A stretch of 64,000 bases of DNA from Cellulomonas alba (GTDB taxonomy: Bacteria; Actinomycetota; Actinomycetes; Actinomycetales; Cellulomonadaceae). Below, piece after piece: positions 8,219 to 16,636 of this stretch; position 1 is the stretch's first letter, and each line of letters opens with the position of its first letter. The stretch is from assembly GCF_030362835.1 (NCBI RefSeq), contig NZ_JAUCGQ010000001.1, positions 434,001 to 498,000 of the forward strand, in the 5' to 3' direction. The position numbers were made by a program, and so were the translations under genes. Below the pieces are notes generated by a model, which ran no database searches, had not been told where the DNA came from, and was given only the letters and a program-made list of their open reading frames with translations.

Positions 8219-9556
8219 TCAGAGGACCGGCAGGAACCGCCGCAGCTCGTACGGCGTCACCTGGGCGCGGTACTCCTCCCACTCCTGCTTCTTGTTGCGC
8301 AGGAAGTAGTCGAAGACGTGCTCGCCCAGCGTCTCGGCGACGAGCTCGGAGCGCTCCATCACCGTGATCGCAGCCTCGAGCGACGACGGCAGCGGCTCGA
8401 TGCCCAGGGCCCTGCGCTCGGCGTCGGTGAGCTCCCACACGTCGTCGTCGGCACCCTCGGGGAGCTCGTAGCCCTCCTCGATGCCCTTGAGGCCGGCGGC
8501 GAGCATGAGCGCGAACGCGAGGTACGGGTTCGTCGCGGAGTCGACCGCGCGGTACTCGATGCGGCTCGAGTTGCCCTTGCCCGGCTTGTACATCGGCACG
8601 CGCACGAGCGCCGAGCGGTTGTTGTGGCCCCAGCAGATGTAGCTCGGCGCCTCGGCCCCGCCCCAGAGCCGCTTGTACGAGTTGACGAACTGGTTGGTGA
8701 CGGCCGTGATCTCGGCCGCGTGGCGCAGCAGGCCGCCGATGAACGACCGCGCGACCTTCGACAGCTCGAGCGGCGCACCCGGCTCGTGGAACGCGTTGCG
8801 GTCGCCCTCGAAGAGCGACAGGTGCGTGTGCATGCCCGAGCCCGGCTGGTCGGCCAGCGGCTTCGGCATGAACGACGCGAACACGCCCTGCTCGAGCGCG
8901 ACCTCCTTGACGACCGTGCGGAACGTCATGACGTTGTCCGCGGTCGTGAGCGCGTCGGCGTACCGCAGGTCGATCTCGTTCTGGCCCGGGCCCGCCTCGT
9001 GGTGCGAGAACTCGACCGAGATGCCCATCGACTCGAGCATCGTGATCGCGGCACGACGGAAGTCGTGCGCGGTGCCGCGCGGCACGTGGTCGAAGTAGCC
9101 GCCCTGGTCGACCGGCTGCAGCGGCTGCGCCGGGTCGGCGGGCGCGTCGAACAGGTAGAACTCGACCTCGGGGTGCGTGTAGAAGGTGAACCCCTGGTCG
9201 CTCGCCTTGGAGAGCGCGCGCTTCAGCACGTGGCGGGAGTCTGCCAGACTCGGCTCGCCGTCGGGCGTCAGCAGGTCGCAGAACATGCGCGCGGTGCCGT
9301 GCCGCTCGCCGCGCCACGGCAGCACCTGGAACGTCTGCGGGTCGGGGCGCGCGATCATGTCGGCCTCGTAGACGCGGGTCAGGCCCTCGATCGAGCTGCC
9401 GTCGAACCCGATGCCCTCGGAGAACGCGTTCTCGAGCTCCGCCGGTGCGACCGCCACCGACTTGAGGATGCCGAGCACGTCGGTGAACCAGAGCCGGATG
9501 AAGCGGATGTCCCGCTCCTCGACGGTACGGAGCACGAACTCCTGCTGCCTGTCCAT
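8219..9556 (-). CDS. glnA2: Type I glutamine synthetase, GlnA2-like (non-adenylylated form)
   Basis: 445 residues. Condenses glutamate and ammonia to glutamine using ATP. The start MDRQQEFVLRTVEERDIRF, with GFDGSSIEG and the ammonia/glutamate-site segment PGSGMHTHLSLFEGD, is characteristic of the GlnA2 branch known from Mycobacterium and Corynebacterium. ATG at 9556 is preferred over 9565 because an AGGCAGGA lies about 8 nt before it. The loop that in GlnA1 carries the adenylylation tyrosine (NLYDLP) reads DDDVWELTDAE, with tryptophan at codon 374, so this enzyme should not be controlled by adenylylation despite its operon partner glnE. In M. tuberculosis glnE and glnA2 are also adjacent. Upstream, bases 9557-9830 hold its promoter; no GlnR-like box was recognised. 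Confidence 0.95.
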   Translation of the reverse strand: MDRQQEFVLRTVEERDIRFIRLWFTDVLGILKSVAVAPAELENAFSEGIGFDGSSIEGLTRVYEADMIARPDPQTFQVLPWRGERHGTARMFCDLLTPDGEPSLADSRHVLKRALSKASDQGFTFYTHPEVEFYLFDAPADPAQPLQPVDQGGYFDHVPRGTAHDFRRAAITMLESMGISVEFSHHEAGPGQNEIDLRYADALTTADNVMTFRTVVKEVALEQGVFASFMPKPLADQPGSGMHTHLSLFEGDRNAFHEPGAPLELSKVARSFIGGLLRHAAEITAVTNQFVNSYKRLWGGAEAPSYICWGHNNRSALVRVPMYKPGKGNSSRIEYRAVDSATNPYLAFALMLAAGLKGIEEGYELPEGADDDVWELTDAERRALGIEPLPSSLEAAITVMERSELVAETLGEHVFDYFLRNKKQEWEEYRAQVTPYELRRFLPVL

Positions 9557-9830
9557 GCGGTACATCCTGCCTGATCGGACCGGGCGGAACGGTGACACGC
9601 CCTGCACCGATCTGCGACAGGGCGACTTCGCACGGATGTTCGGACGCCGCGCACAGGAAAACGGTGCGCACCGTCCGACGACAGGTGCGACGCCGGCGGG
9701 GTCCGCGCTCCGGTCACCGCGCCGCGAGACCCGCGACGCGATCCGCCCACAGCCCCGCTCGGAGCCCCGACGTCGGCAGGCGGGCGGGCCGGCGGAACGG
9801 CCGGGAATCCAGAGCGGCAACCTGCTCGTC

Positions 9831-10808
9831 ATGGTGCGCGCTCTTCCTGCGGAGCTCGAGGTCGTGGCGGCTGCGCAGTCGGGTCTGCTCACGCGTCAGC
9901 AGCTGGCTTCAGCGGGGATCGACGCGGCAAAGCTCCGGCGGAGGCTCGAGTCGCACTGGCGGCTCGTCCTCCCCGGCGTCGTGCACCTCAGCCGCGCGCC
10001 ACTCCGTGCCGAGCAGCGGCCGGTCGCCGCCGTCCTGATGGCCGGTCCGGCGAGCGTGATCACCGGTGCCGCGGCTGCCGCCTGGCACGGGCTGCGCAAC
10101 GGTCCGGCTGTGGCACGTGTCGACGTGCTGGTGCCCTCCGGCCGTGACCGCCGAGCCGCCTTCGTCCGGATCACGCGAACGACACGTCCGCCCTCCGAGG
10201 TTCACCGCGACGGCGTGCTGGCGGTCACCGCAGTCGCACGTGCGGTAGCGGACCTGTGCCGCGGTACGCGCGACGCCCGGCAGGCGCGCGCGGTCGTGAT
10301 CGAGGCCGTCCAGCGACGCATGACGTCGACGGCGAAGCTTCGCCACGAGCTCCACGCCGGAGCACGTCGAGGCTCGGCGGTCCTGCGGCTCGCCATCGAG
10401 GCCGCCGAGACGGGCGCCTGGTCCGTCCCAGAGCACGACCTGCTCATGCTGATCGCAGGCAGCTCCACGCTGCCGACCGCCTGGCCGAACCCGGTGCTGC
10501 ACGGGACGGACGGGCGCCGCCTCCCCTCGCCCGACGTCTGGTTCGACGAGGTCGGCGTCGCAGTCCAGGTCCACTCGTCCGCCTACCACTCGTCGGGCCC
10601 CGACTGGGACCGGACGGTCCGCTCCGACAGCGCGTTGGCCGAGGCCGGCATCCTGCGGCTGGCGGTGACGCCACGCGAGATCGCGCTCTCGCCGGAAGAG
10701 ACCGTGCGCCGCATCGAGGCGATCTGCGCGACCCGCTCCCCTGCCCAGCGCCCGCCGGTCGTGATGACCCCGCGCGCGGCGGGCGTCACCGACCGAGTGC
10801 GACCCTGA
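9831..10808 (+). CDS. Solitary AbiEi-like winged-helix / degenerate DUF559-type protein
   Basis: About 325 residues. Residues 5-55 (VVAAAQSGLLTRQQLASAGI, RLESHWRLVLPGVVHL) match the winged-helix head of AbiEi-type antitoxins. The C-terminal region (PDVWFDEVGVAVQVHSSAYH, then LAEAGILRLAVTPREI) matches the DUF559/Vsr-like endonuclease-fold tail common in actinobacterial solitary members. The usual catalytic ExD of that fold reads QVH here, so nuclease activity is doubtful. No AbiEii toxin gene lies beside it. ATG at 9831 lacks a clear ribosome site, and GTG at 9834 is an alternative. Its role is unknown; DNA-binding regulation is the likeliest, on family grounds only. Confidence 0.75.
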   Translation: MVRALPAELEVVAAAQSGLLTRQQLASAGIDAAKLRRRLESHWRLVLPGVVHLSRAPLRAEQRPVAAVLMAGPASVITGAAAAAWHGLRNGPAVARVDVLVPSGRDRRAAFVRITRTTRPPSEVHRDGVLAVTAVARAVADLCRGTRDARQARAVVIEAVQRRMTSTAKLRHELHAGARRGSAVLRLAIEAAETGAWSVPEHDLLMLIAGSSTLPTAWPNPVLHGTDGRRLPSPDVWFDEVGVAVQVHSSAYHSSGPDWDRTVRSDSALAEAGILRLAVTPREIALSPEETVRRIEAICATRSPAQRPPVVMTPRAAGVTDRVRP

Positions 10809-10916
10809 TCCGGCCCGACGCCGCACTCGTCGCTCCGTGCGGGCGAATCGCGGGTCGGCCCGGGCTCGGGCTCCAACGCCCTGCGACCCTGACCCGGCCC
10901 GACGCCGCACTCGTCG
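10798..10916 (+). repeat. Two 35-bp direct repeats
   Basis: Copy 1 at 10798-10832 and copy 2 at 10882-10916 start TGCGACCCTGA and end CGCCGCACTCGTCG; they differ at one base (GATC versus GACC). They are separated by 49 bp. Copy 1 covers the last codons and stop of the AbiEi-like gene. Copy 2 runs into the left arm of the adjacent hairpin. Confidence 0.85.
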
Positions 10917-10982
10917 TTGCACGCGTGGTCGGACGTTTCGCGCCGTCGGGCGGTGCGGAACGTGCGACCACGCGTGCAACGA
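10914..10982. repeat. Long near-perfect inverted repeat (32-bp stem, 5-nt loop)
   Basis: Bases 10914-10945 pair with 10951-10982 around the loop TCGGG, with one mismatch and two G-T wobbles. The left arm begins TCGTTGCACGCGTGGTCG. There is no T-tract. It may act as a terminator for the AbiEi-like gene, or as a mobile palindromic element of REP or MITE type. Confidence 0.85.
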
Positions 10983-11054
10983 GCGGCGGACGACGAGCGG
11001 GAGCAGGCGATCGCCCCCGGGCGAACCGAGTGGCGGTCCGGCGGCGTGGGCACG

Positions 11055-11134
11055 GGTGTCCCTTGCGTCGGCGCGCACGGCGGTATCCCTTGCGTCGGCG
11101 CGCACGCGGTATCCCGTGCGGCGCGGCGCACGCG
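11055..11134 (+). repeat. Three imperfect tandem copies of a 26-27 bp unit
   Basis: Units begin GGTGTCCCTTGCGTC at 11055, GGTATCCCTTGCGTC at 11082 and GGTATCCCGTGCGGC at 11108, each ending in GGCGCACGCG or a close variant. They end 50 bp before nadE. Together with the direct repeats and hairpin they fill nearly the whole 377-bp gap 10809-11185, which holds no credible gene. Confidence 0.75.
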
Positions 11135-11173
11135 GGTGAGCGGGCTCACCGCGGCGGGTCTGCGCGGCGTGAC

Positions 11174-11179
11174 TAGGCT
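11174..11179 (+). promoter_or_regulatory. -10 hexamer for a leaderless nadE transcript
   Basis: TAGGCT ends 6 nt before the nadE ATG, so transcription would begin at or next to the start codon. No Shine-Dalgarno sequence precedes the gene. The same arrangement recurs many times in the window. Confidence 0.6.
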
Positions 11180-11185
11180 CGACGC

Positions 11186-12868
11186 ATGCCCTCCGACTCC
11201 CCCGCCCGGATCGCGCTCGCCCAGGTCGACACGTGCGTCGGGGACGTCGACGGGAACGCGCGGCTCGTGCTCGAGTGGGCGCGTCGGGCCGCCGAGGCAG
11301 GCGCCGACCTCGTCGTCTTCCCGGAGATGACGATCACGGGGTACCCGATCGAGGACCTCGCCCTGCGCGCGTCGTTCCGGCGCGGCGCCGAGGCCGCGCT
11401 GCTGCGCACCGCGGAAGCCCTCGCGGCGGAGGGGCTGGGCGAGCTCGCGGTGCTCGTGGGGTCGGTCGGTGAGATCGCGCCCCGGCCGACGGGCGAGCCG
11501 ACGCAGCCCGACGACGACCGCGCCGACACGCGCCACCGGCCCACGAACCAGGCGGTGCTGCTGCGCCACGGCCGCGTCGAGACGCGCTACGACAAGCACC
11601 ACCTGCCGAACTACGGCGTGTTCGACGAGTACCGGATCTTCGCGCCGGGCGACGACCTGTGCGTGGTCGACGTCGCCGGGGCGCGCGTGGGCGTCGTCAT
11701 CTGCGAGGACATCTGGCAGGACGGCGGGCCGGTGTCGCGCATGGACGCCGCTGACGTCGACCTGCTCGTCGTGCTGAACGGCTCGCCGTACGAGGAGGGC
11801 AAGGGGCACGTCCGCACCGAGCTGGCCGCGCGGCGCGCTGCCGAGGTCGACGCCCCCGTCGCGTACGTCAACCTCGTGGGCGGGCAGGACGACCTCGTGT
11901 TCGACGGCGGCTCGTTCGTCGTCGGGCGCGACGGCGAGCTGCTGGCGAGCGCGCCGCAGTTCGTCGAGCACCTGCTCGTCTGGGAGCTCGGCGGACGGGG
12001 CCCGTTCGTGCCGCCGCTCGAGCCCGACGAGGAGGTCTACCGCGCGATCGTCCTCGGTCTGCAGGGGTACGTCCGCAAGAACGGCTTCCGCTCGGTGCTG
12101 CTCGGGGTGTCCGGCGGCATCGACTCGGCGCTGACGGCGGCCGTCGCCGCCGACGCGATCGGCGGCGAGAACGTGGTCGGCGTCTCGATGCCGTCGGCGT
12201 ACTCGTCGGAGCACAGCAAGGACGACGCGGCCGACCTGGCGAAGCGCATCGGCGCCGACTACCGCGTGCAGCCGATCGGCCCGATGGTCGACGCGTTCCG
12301 CGGCGAGCTCGAGATGGAGGGCGTCACCGAGGAGAACCTGCAGGCGCGCGTGCGCGGGGTGCTGCTGATGGCGATCTCGAACCGCGAGGGGCACCTCGTC
12401 ATCGCGCCCGGCAACAAGTCGGAGCTCGCCACGGGCTACGCGACGATCTACGACGCCGGCAGCATCGGTGGCTTCGCGCCGCTCAAGGACGTCGACAAGT
12501 CCCGCGTCTGGGCGCTCGCGCGCTGGCGCAACGACCGCGCGGCCGACGCGGGCGAGATCCCGCCGATCCCCGAGTCGTCGATCACCAAGCCGCCGTCGGC
12601 GGAGCTGCGCCCCGGCCAGCTCGACCAGGACTCGCTGCCGCCGTACGCGCTGCTCGACGAGGTGCTGGACGCCTACGTCGAGCACGCCGAGGGCCGCGCG
12701 GAGCTGCTCGCCCGCGGCTACGACGCGGCGGTCGTCGACCGCGTGCTGCAGCTCGTCGACCGCGCCGAGTGGAAGCGCCGGCAGTACCCGCTCGGCCCCA
12801 AGGTCACCGCCCTCGCGTTCGGCCGGGACCGGCGGCTGCCCGTCACGAACCGCTGGCGCGAGCCGTGA
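11186..12868 (+). CDS. nadE: Glutamine-dependent NAD+ synthetase
   Basis: 560 residues. It makes NAD from deamido-NAD, ATP and glutamine. The N-terminal half (1 to about 270) is a nitrilase-fold glutaminase with the Glu47 (VFPEM), Lys137 (YDKHHLPNYG) and Cys173 (VICEDIW) triad. The C-terminal half is the synthetase, with the pyrophosphate loop SGGIDS at about 309-314 and the downstream APGNKSELATGY segment. Length and two-domain order fit the bacterial glutamine-dependent enzyme. The ATG has a -10 TAGGCT 6 nt upstream and no ribosome site, so the message is probably leaderless. panB follows 46 bp downstream with its own ribosome site and may be co-transcribed. Confidence 0.97.
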   Translation: MPSDSPARIALAQVDTCVGDVDGNARLVLEWARRAAEAGADLVVFPEMTITGYPIEDLALRASFRRGAEAALLRTAEALAAEGLGELAVLVGSVGEIAPRPTGEPTQPDDDRADTRHRPTNQAVLLRHGRVETRYDKHHLPNYGVFDEYRIFAPGDDLCVVDVAGARVGVVICEDIWQDGGPVSRMDAADVDLLVVLNGSPYEEGKGHVRTELAARRAAEVDAPVAYVNLVGGQDDLVFDGGSFVVGRDGELLASAPQFVEHLLVWELGGRGPFVPPLEPDEEVYRAIVLGLQGYVRKNGFRSVLLGVSGGIDSALTAAVAADAIGGENVVGVSMPSAYSSEHSKDDAADLAKRIGADYRVQPIGPMVDAFRGELEMEGVTEENLQARVRGVLLMAISNREGHLVIAPGNKSELATGYATIYDAGSIGGFAPLKDVDKSRVWALARWRNDRAADAGEIPPIPESSITKPPSAELRPGQLDQDSLPPYALLDEVLDAYVEHAEGRAELLARGYDAAVVDRVLQLVDRAEWKRRQYPLGPKVTALAFGRDRRLPVTNRWREP

Positions 12869-12914
12869 GCCCCGGCGCCTCCCCCGACCCGACAGCCCTG
12901 AAGGAGCACACCCG

Positions 12915-13721
12915 ATGACGACCAAGCGCGTGCGCGTCCACCACCTGCGCGAGGCGAAGGAGCGTGGCGAGAAGCTGACGATGCTCACGGCGTACGACGC
13001 GGTGACGGCGCGGATCTTCGACGAGGCGGGCGTCGACCTGCTGCTGGTCGGCGACTCGATCGGCAACACGATGCTCGGCCACGAGACGACGCTGCCGGTG
13101 ACGGTCGACGAGCTGATCCCGCCCGCGCGCGCCGTGGTGCGGGGGGCGCAGCGCGCGCTCGTCGTCGTGGACCTGCCGTTCGGCTCGTACGAGGCCGGTC
13201 CGGCGCAGGCGCTCGCGACGGCCGTGCGCGTGATGAAGGAGACGGGCGCGGCGGCCGTGAAGTTCGAGGGCGGCCGGCGGGTCGCCGCGCAGGTGCGCGC
13301 GCTCACGGACGCCGGCATCCCCGTGGTCGGCCACCTCGGCTACACCCCGCAGTCCGAGCACCTGCTCGGCGGCCCGCGGGTCCAGGGCCGCGGCGACGCC
13401 GCGGCGGAGCGGCTGTCCGAGGACGCGATGGCGATCGCCGAGGCCGGCGCCGTCGCGATCGTGCTCGAGATGATCCCCGCACCCATCGCCGCGCGGATCA
13501 CCGAGCTCGTCGCGGTCCCGACCATCGGCATCGGCGCGGGCGCGGAGTGCGACGGCCAGGTGCTGGTCTGGGTCGACATGGCGGGCATGGGCGACTGGTC
13601 GCCGCGGTTCGCCAAGCGGTTCGGCGAGGTAGGCGCGGCCCTCCGCTCGGCCGCGAGCGCGTACGTCGACGAGGTGAGGGCGGGCTCGTTCCCGGACGCG
13701 GACCACAGCTTCCAGCAGTGA
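12915..13721 (+). CDS. panB: 3-methyl-2-oxobutanoate hydroxymethyltransferase
   Basis: 268 residues. First committed step of pantothenate synthesis: transfers a hydroxymethyl group from methylene-tetrahydrofolate to ketoisovalerate. The family signatures are all present: LTAYDAVTARIFDEAGVDLL, LLVGDSIGNTMLGHETTLPV, the FEGG motif, VVGHLGYTPQS, and IGIGAGAECDGQVLVW near the C-terminus. ATG with AAGGAG 8 nt upstream. Its last two bases overlap the GTG of the following exo/endonuclease-phosphatase gene (GTGA), indicating coupling. Confidence 0.97.
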   Translation: MTTKRVRVHHLREAKERGEKLTMLTAYDAVTARIFDEAGVDLLLVGDSIGNTMLGHETTLPVTVDELIPPARAVVRGAQRALVVVDLPFGSYEAGPAQALATAVRVMKETGAAAVKFEGGRRVAAQVRALTDAGIPVVGHLGYTPQSEHLLGGPRVQGRGDAAAERLSEDAMAIAEAGAVAIVLEMIPAPIAARITELVAVPTIGIGAGAECDGQVLVWVDMAGMGDWSPRFAKRFGEVGAALRSAASAYVDEVRAGSFPDADHSFQQ

Positions 13722-14731
13722 CCCTCGAGCGCGAGCGGGACGTCACGCCGTCCGCGCCCGTCCGGCGCGCGCCCGCGCACCCGGCGTGGCGCGCCGCCGG
13801 CGTGGTGCTCGCCGCGCTCGCCGGTGCCGCGCTGCTCGTGCTCGCCGTGCCGCTGGCCGCGGGCGTCGCGCCCGTCGCGCAGCTCGTCTCGTTCCGGGCG
13901 CTCGTCGGCCTCGGTGCGCTCCTGGCGGCCGGCGTCGTGCTCGGGGTGCCGTGGCTCCGCCGCCGCGTCCTCCCGCTGGGGCTCGTGCTCGTGCTGGGCG
14001 GGCTCGCCCAGGCCGCCGTGCTCGCCGGGCGCACCGTGGGGCAGCAGCCGGGCGGCGCCGCATCGGGCGACGGGCTCGTCGTGCTGGCGTTCAACACCGC
14101 CGACGTCGTCGACGCGCCGACGCTGGCTCGCCTGGTGGAGCAGCAGCGGGCCGACGTCGTGGCGCTGCCCGAGACGTCCCGGTCGACGACCGCGCGCACC
14201 GCCGCCCTGCTCGGCGAGGCCGGGCGGCCGATGGTCGTCGAGTCCGGCGCGAGCACGGTCCCGTGGATCCAGGGCACGACGATGCTCGTGTCCGCCGCGC
14301 TCGCGCCCGGCCCGCCGACGACGGTCTCGCTGCCGGTCGGCGGGGTGCAGGTGGCGGCGGAGGGCGGTGTGCTCGTGGCCGGTCACACCACGTCGCCGAC
14401 CGCGCGCAGCCAGATGGCCGCGTGGCGCGCCGACACGCGCGCGCTCGCGCAGACCTGCGCGGCTCAGCCCGGCGCCGTCGTCGCGGGCGACTTCAACGCG
14501 ACGCTCGACCACCCCGGGCTGCGCGACCTGGGCCCGTGCGTCGACGCCGCGGCCGCCGTCGGGCGCGCCTCCTCCGGGAGCTGGCCCGCGAGCGCGCCGA
14601 CCTGGCTCGCCGCGCCCATCGACCACGTCCTCGTCGACGGGCGCGCCTGGTGGGTCGAGTCGTTCGCCGTGCTGGCGCGGACGGGCGGCAGCGACCACCG
14701 GCCGGTGGTCGCCCACCTCGTGCGGCGCTGA
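13718..14731 (+). CDS. Membrane-anchored endonuclease/exonuclease/phosphatase-family protein
   Basis: 337 residues. Three hydrophobic helices occupy roughly residues 25-110 ([57 protein letters not shown]). A domain of the endonuclease/exonuclease/phosphatase fold follows, with [10 protein letters not shown], the catalytic-site glutamate in [19 protein letters not shown] and the terminal [12 protein letters not shown]. These residues correspond to the metal-binding Asn, Glu, Asp/Asn and Asp/His of the fold. The catalytic domain should face outside. The substrate (nucleic acid, phosphoester or lipid) is not determinable. The start overlaps the panB stop. Confidence 0.88.
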   Translation: MTLERERDVTPSAPVRRAPAHPAWRAAGVVLAALAGAALLVLAVPLAAGVAPVAQLVSFRALVGLGALLAAGVVLGVPWLRRRVLPLGLVLVLGGLAQAAVLAGRTVGQQPGGAASGDGLVVLAFNTADVVDAPTLARLVEQQRADVVALPETSRSTTARTAALLGEAGRPMVVESGASTVPWIQGTTMLVSAALAPGPPTTVSLPVGGVQVAAEGGVLVAGHTTSPTARSQMAAWRADTRALAQTCAAQPGAVVAGDFNATLDHPGLRDLGPCVDAAAAVGRASSGSWPASAPTWLAAPIDHVLVDGRAWWVESFAVLARTGGSDHRPVVAHLVRR

Positions 14732-14762
14732 CGCGGTCCCGGCGGCTCGGCGGACGCCGCCG

Positions 14763-14936
14763 TCAGCGCTCGGCCTCCTCCTCCGCCTCCCAGGCCTTGG
14801 CGCGCGCCTTCGCCTTCTCGATCGCGTGCGCCGCCTCCTCGCGCGTCGGGTACGGACCCATGAGCTTCGACGCGTCGCTCTGACGGCCCTCCTCGACCTC
14901 GTGGGTCTCGGTGTTGAACCAGTACTCGCCTGCCAT
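14763..14936 (-). CDS. Small SPOR-like protein
   Basis: 57 residues from an ATG with AAGGAG 7 nt upstream. The pattern [14 protein letters not shown], then [20 protein letters not shown], resembles the short SPOR-like proteins common in Actinobacteria, which end in a charged helix. There is no signal peptide, so it should be cytoplasmic. It is divergent from map, whose start lies 51 bp away, so the two promoters share that gap. Function unknown. Confidence 0.8.
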   Translation of the reverse strand: MAGEYWFNTETHEVEEGRQSDASKLMGPYPTREEAAHAIEKAKARAKAWEAEEEAER

Positions 14937-14974
14937 GGCCTGCTCCTTCGCGGGTCGCGGATGCGTTCTCTTCG

Positions 14975-14980
14975 TAGACT
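14975..14980 (+). promoter_or_regulatory. -10 hexamer for map
   Basis: TAGACT, 7 nt before the map ATG, with no ribosome-binding site between; consistent with a leaderless message. Confidence 0.55.
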
Positions 14981-14987
14981 GCCAGGT

Positions 14988-15857
14988 ATGTCGCCCGTGC
15001 ACGCGCGCTCCGCCCTCGTCCCGGGCACCGTCTCCCCCCGCCGCCCTGTCCCCGCCTCGATCGCGCGGCCGGAGTACGTCGGCAAGCCCGGCCCCGAGCC
15101 GTGGCGCGGGCCCGACGCGTTCGACGCCGAGACCGTCGAGCGGATCCGCGTCGCGGCCCGGATCGCCGCGCAGGCGACCGCCGAGGTGGGCAGGCACGTG
15201 CAGCCCGGCGTCACGACCGACCAGCTCGACGCCATCGGCCACCAGTTCCTGGTCGACCACGGCGCGTACCCGTCGACGCTCGGCTACCGCGGCTTCCCCA
15301 AGTCGCTGTGCACCTCCGTCAACGAGGTGATCTGCCACGGCATCCCCGACTCGACGGTGATCGAGGACGGCGACATCGTGAACCTCGACATCACGGCGTA
15401 CATCGGCGGCGTGCACGGCGACACCAACGCGACGTTCCTCGCCGGCGACGTCGACGAGGAGTCGCGGCTGCTCGTCGAGCGCACGCAGGAGGCGCTGAAC
15501 CGCGCGATCAAGGTGGTGCAGCCGGGCCGGGAGATCAACGTGATCGGCCGCGTCATCGAGAAGTACGCGGCACGGTTCGGGTACGGCGTCGTCCGCGACT
15601 ACACCGGCCACGGCGTCGGACCCGCGTTCCACACGGGCCTCGTCATCCCCCACTACGACGCCGCCCCGGCGTACGACAGGCTCATCGAGCCCGGCATGGT
15701 CTTCACCATCGAGCCGATGCTCAACCTCGGCACGCCCGACTGGGTCATGTGGGACGACGACTGGACCGTCCTCACCGCGGACGGCCGCCGCAGCGCGCAG
15801 TTCGAGCACACCCTGCTGGTCACCGACACCGGAGCGGAGGTCCTGACGCTGCCATGA
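14988..15857 (+). CDS. map: Methionine aminopeptidase, type I
   Basis: 289 residues. Removes the initiator methionine from new proteins. Metal ligands are visible in order: [10 protein letters not shown] and HGDTNATF (two Asp), [11 protein letters not shown] (His), FTIEPML (Glu) and AQFEHTLLV (Glu). The first 40 or so residues, with [20 protein letters not shown], are the N-terminal extension typical of the longer actinobacterial MetAP isoform, which has an SH3-ligand-like PxxP. It ends in an ATGA overlap with ppgK, so the two are coupled. Confidence 0.97.
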   Translation: MSPVHARSALVPGTVSPRRPVPASIARPEYVGKPGPEPWRGPDAFDAETVERIRVAARIAAQATAEVGRHVQPGVTTDQLDAIGHQFLVDHGAYPSTLGYRGFPKSLCTSVNEVICHGIPDSTVIEDGDIVNLDITAYIGGVHGDTNATFLAGDVDEESRLLVERTQEALNRAIKVVQPGREINVIGRVIEKYAARFGYGVVRDYTGHGVGPAFHTGLVIPHYDAAPAYDRLIEPGMVFTIEPMLNLGTPDWVMWDDDWTVLTADGRRSAQFEHTLLVTDTGAEVLTLP

Positions 15858-16636
15858 GCGACGACAAGAAGGACAAGAAGAAGCACCACCACCTCGCGTT
15901 CGGCATCGACATCGGCGGCAGCGGCATCAAGGGCGCGCCGGTCGACCTCAAGGCGGGCGAGTTCGCCGCTGACCGGCTGCGCATCCCCACGCCCGAGCCG
16001 TCGACGCCCGACGCGGTGTCGAAGACGGTGGCGGCCGTCGTCGAGTCGTTCCAGCTGGACAAGGACGTGCCGATCGGCGTCACGTTCCCGGCGGTGATCC
16101 TGCACGGCGTCGCACAGTCGGCCGCGAACGTCGACAAGACGTGGATCGGCACGGACGTCTCGAAGGCGGTCCGCGAGACGACGGGCCGCAAGGTGCTGGC
16201 CGTCAACGACGCGGACGCCGCCGGCTACGCCGAGGTGAGGTACGGCGCCGCGAAGGGTGTCGAGGGCGTCGTGATGGTCGTGACGCTCGGCACCGGCATC
16301 GGCTCGGCCCTGATCGTCGACGGCCACCTCGTGCCGAACACCGAGCTCGGTCACCTCGAGATCGACGGCTTCGACGCGGAGTCGCGGGCGGCCGACAGCG
16401 CGCGCGACCGCGAGGACCTCGACTGGGCGCAGTGGGCCGAGCGCCTGCAGCGGTACTTCTCGGTGGTCGAGAACCTGTTCTGGCCCGACCTGTTCGTGGT
16501 CGGCGGCGGTGTGAGCAAGCACCACGAGAAGTTCCTGCCGCTGCTCGACCTGCGGACCAGGATCATCCCGGCGGAGCTGCGGAACGCGGCGGGCATCGTC
16601 GGCGCCGCGGCGCTCGCGGCGGAGGCCGACCGCTGA
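15854..16636 (+). CDS. ppgK: Polyphosphate glucokinase
   Basis: 260 residues. A ROK-fold kinase that phosphorylates glucose with polyphosphate (or ATP), a hallmark of Actinobacteria. The phosphate-binding motif [16 protein letters not shown], the catalytic Asp in [13 protein letters not shown], and [13 protein letters not shown] followed by ELGHLEIDG are present. A short His/Lys-rich head (KKDKKKHHH) precedes the domain. It starts in the ATGA overlap with map. A CTGA overlap at its end leads into the MBL gene, so map-ppgK-MBL look like one transcript. Confidence 0.96.
   Translation: MSDDKKDKKKHHHLAFGIDIGGSGIKGAPVDLKAGEFAADRLRIPTPEPSTPDAVSKTVAAVVESFQLDKDVPIGVTFPAVILHGVAQSAANVDKTWIGTDVSKAVRETTGRKVLAVNDADAAGYAEVRYGAAKGVEGVVMVVTLGTGIGSALIVDGHLVPNTELGHLEIDGFDAESRAADSARDREDLDWAQWAERLQRYFSVVENLFWPDLFVVGGGVSKHHEKFLPLLDLRTRIIPAELRNAAGIVGAAALAAEADR

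Noticed and set aside
4437-8309. 1290-residue forward open frame opposite glnE
   Set aside because: Shadow of glnE; Arg/Val-rich without any domain.
11055-11134. Tandem 27-bp units as a possible CRISPR array
   Set aside because: Units are contiguous, with no spacers of constant length between repeats, and no cas gene is present.
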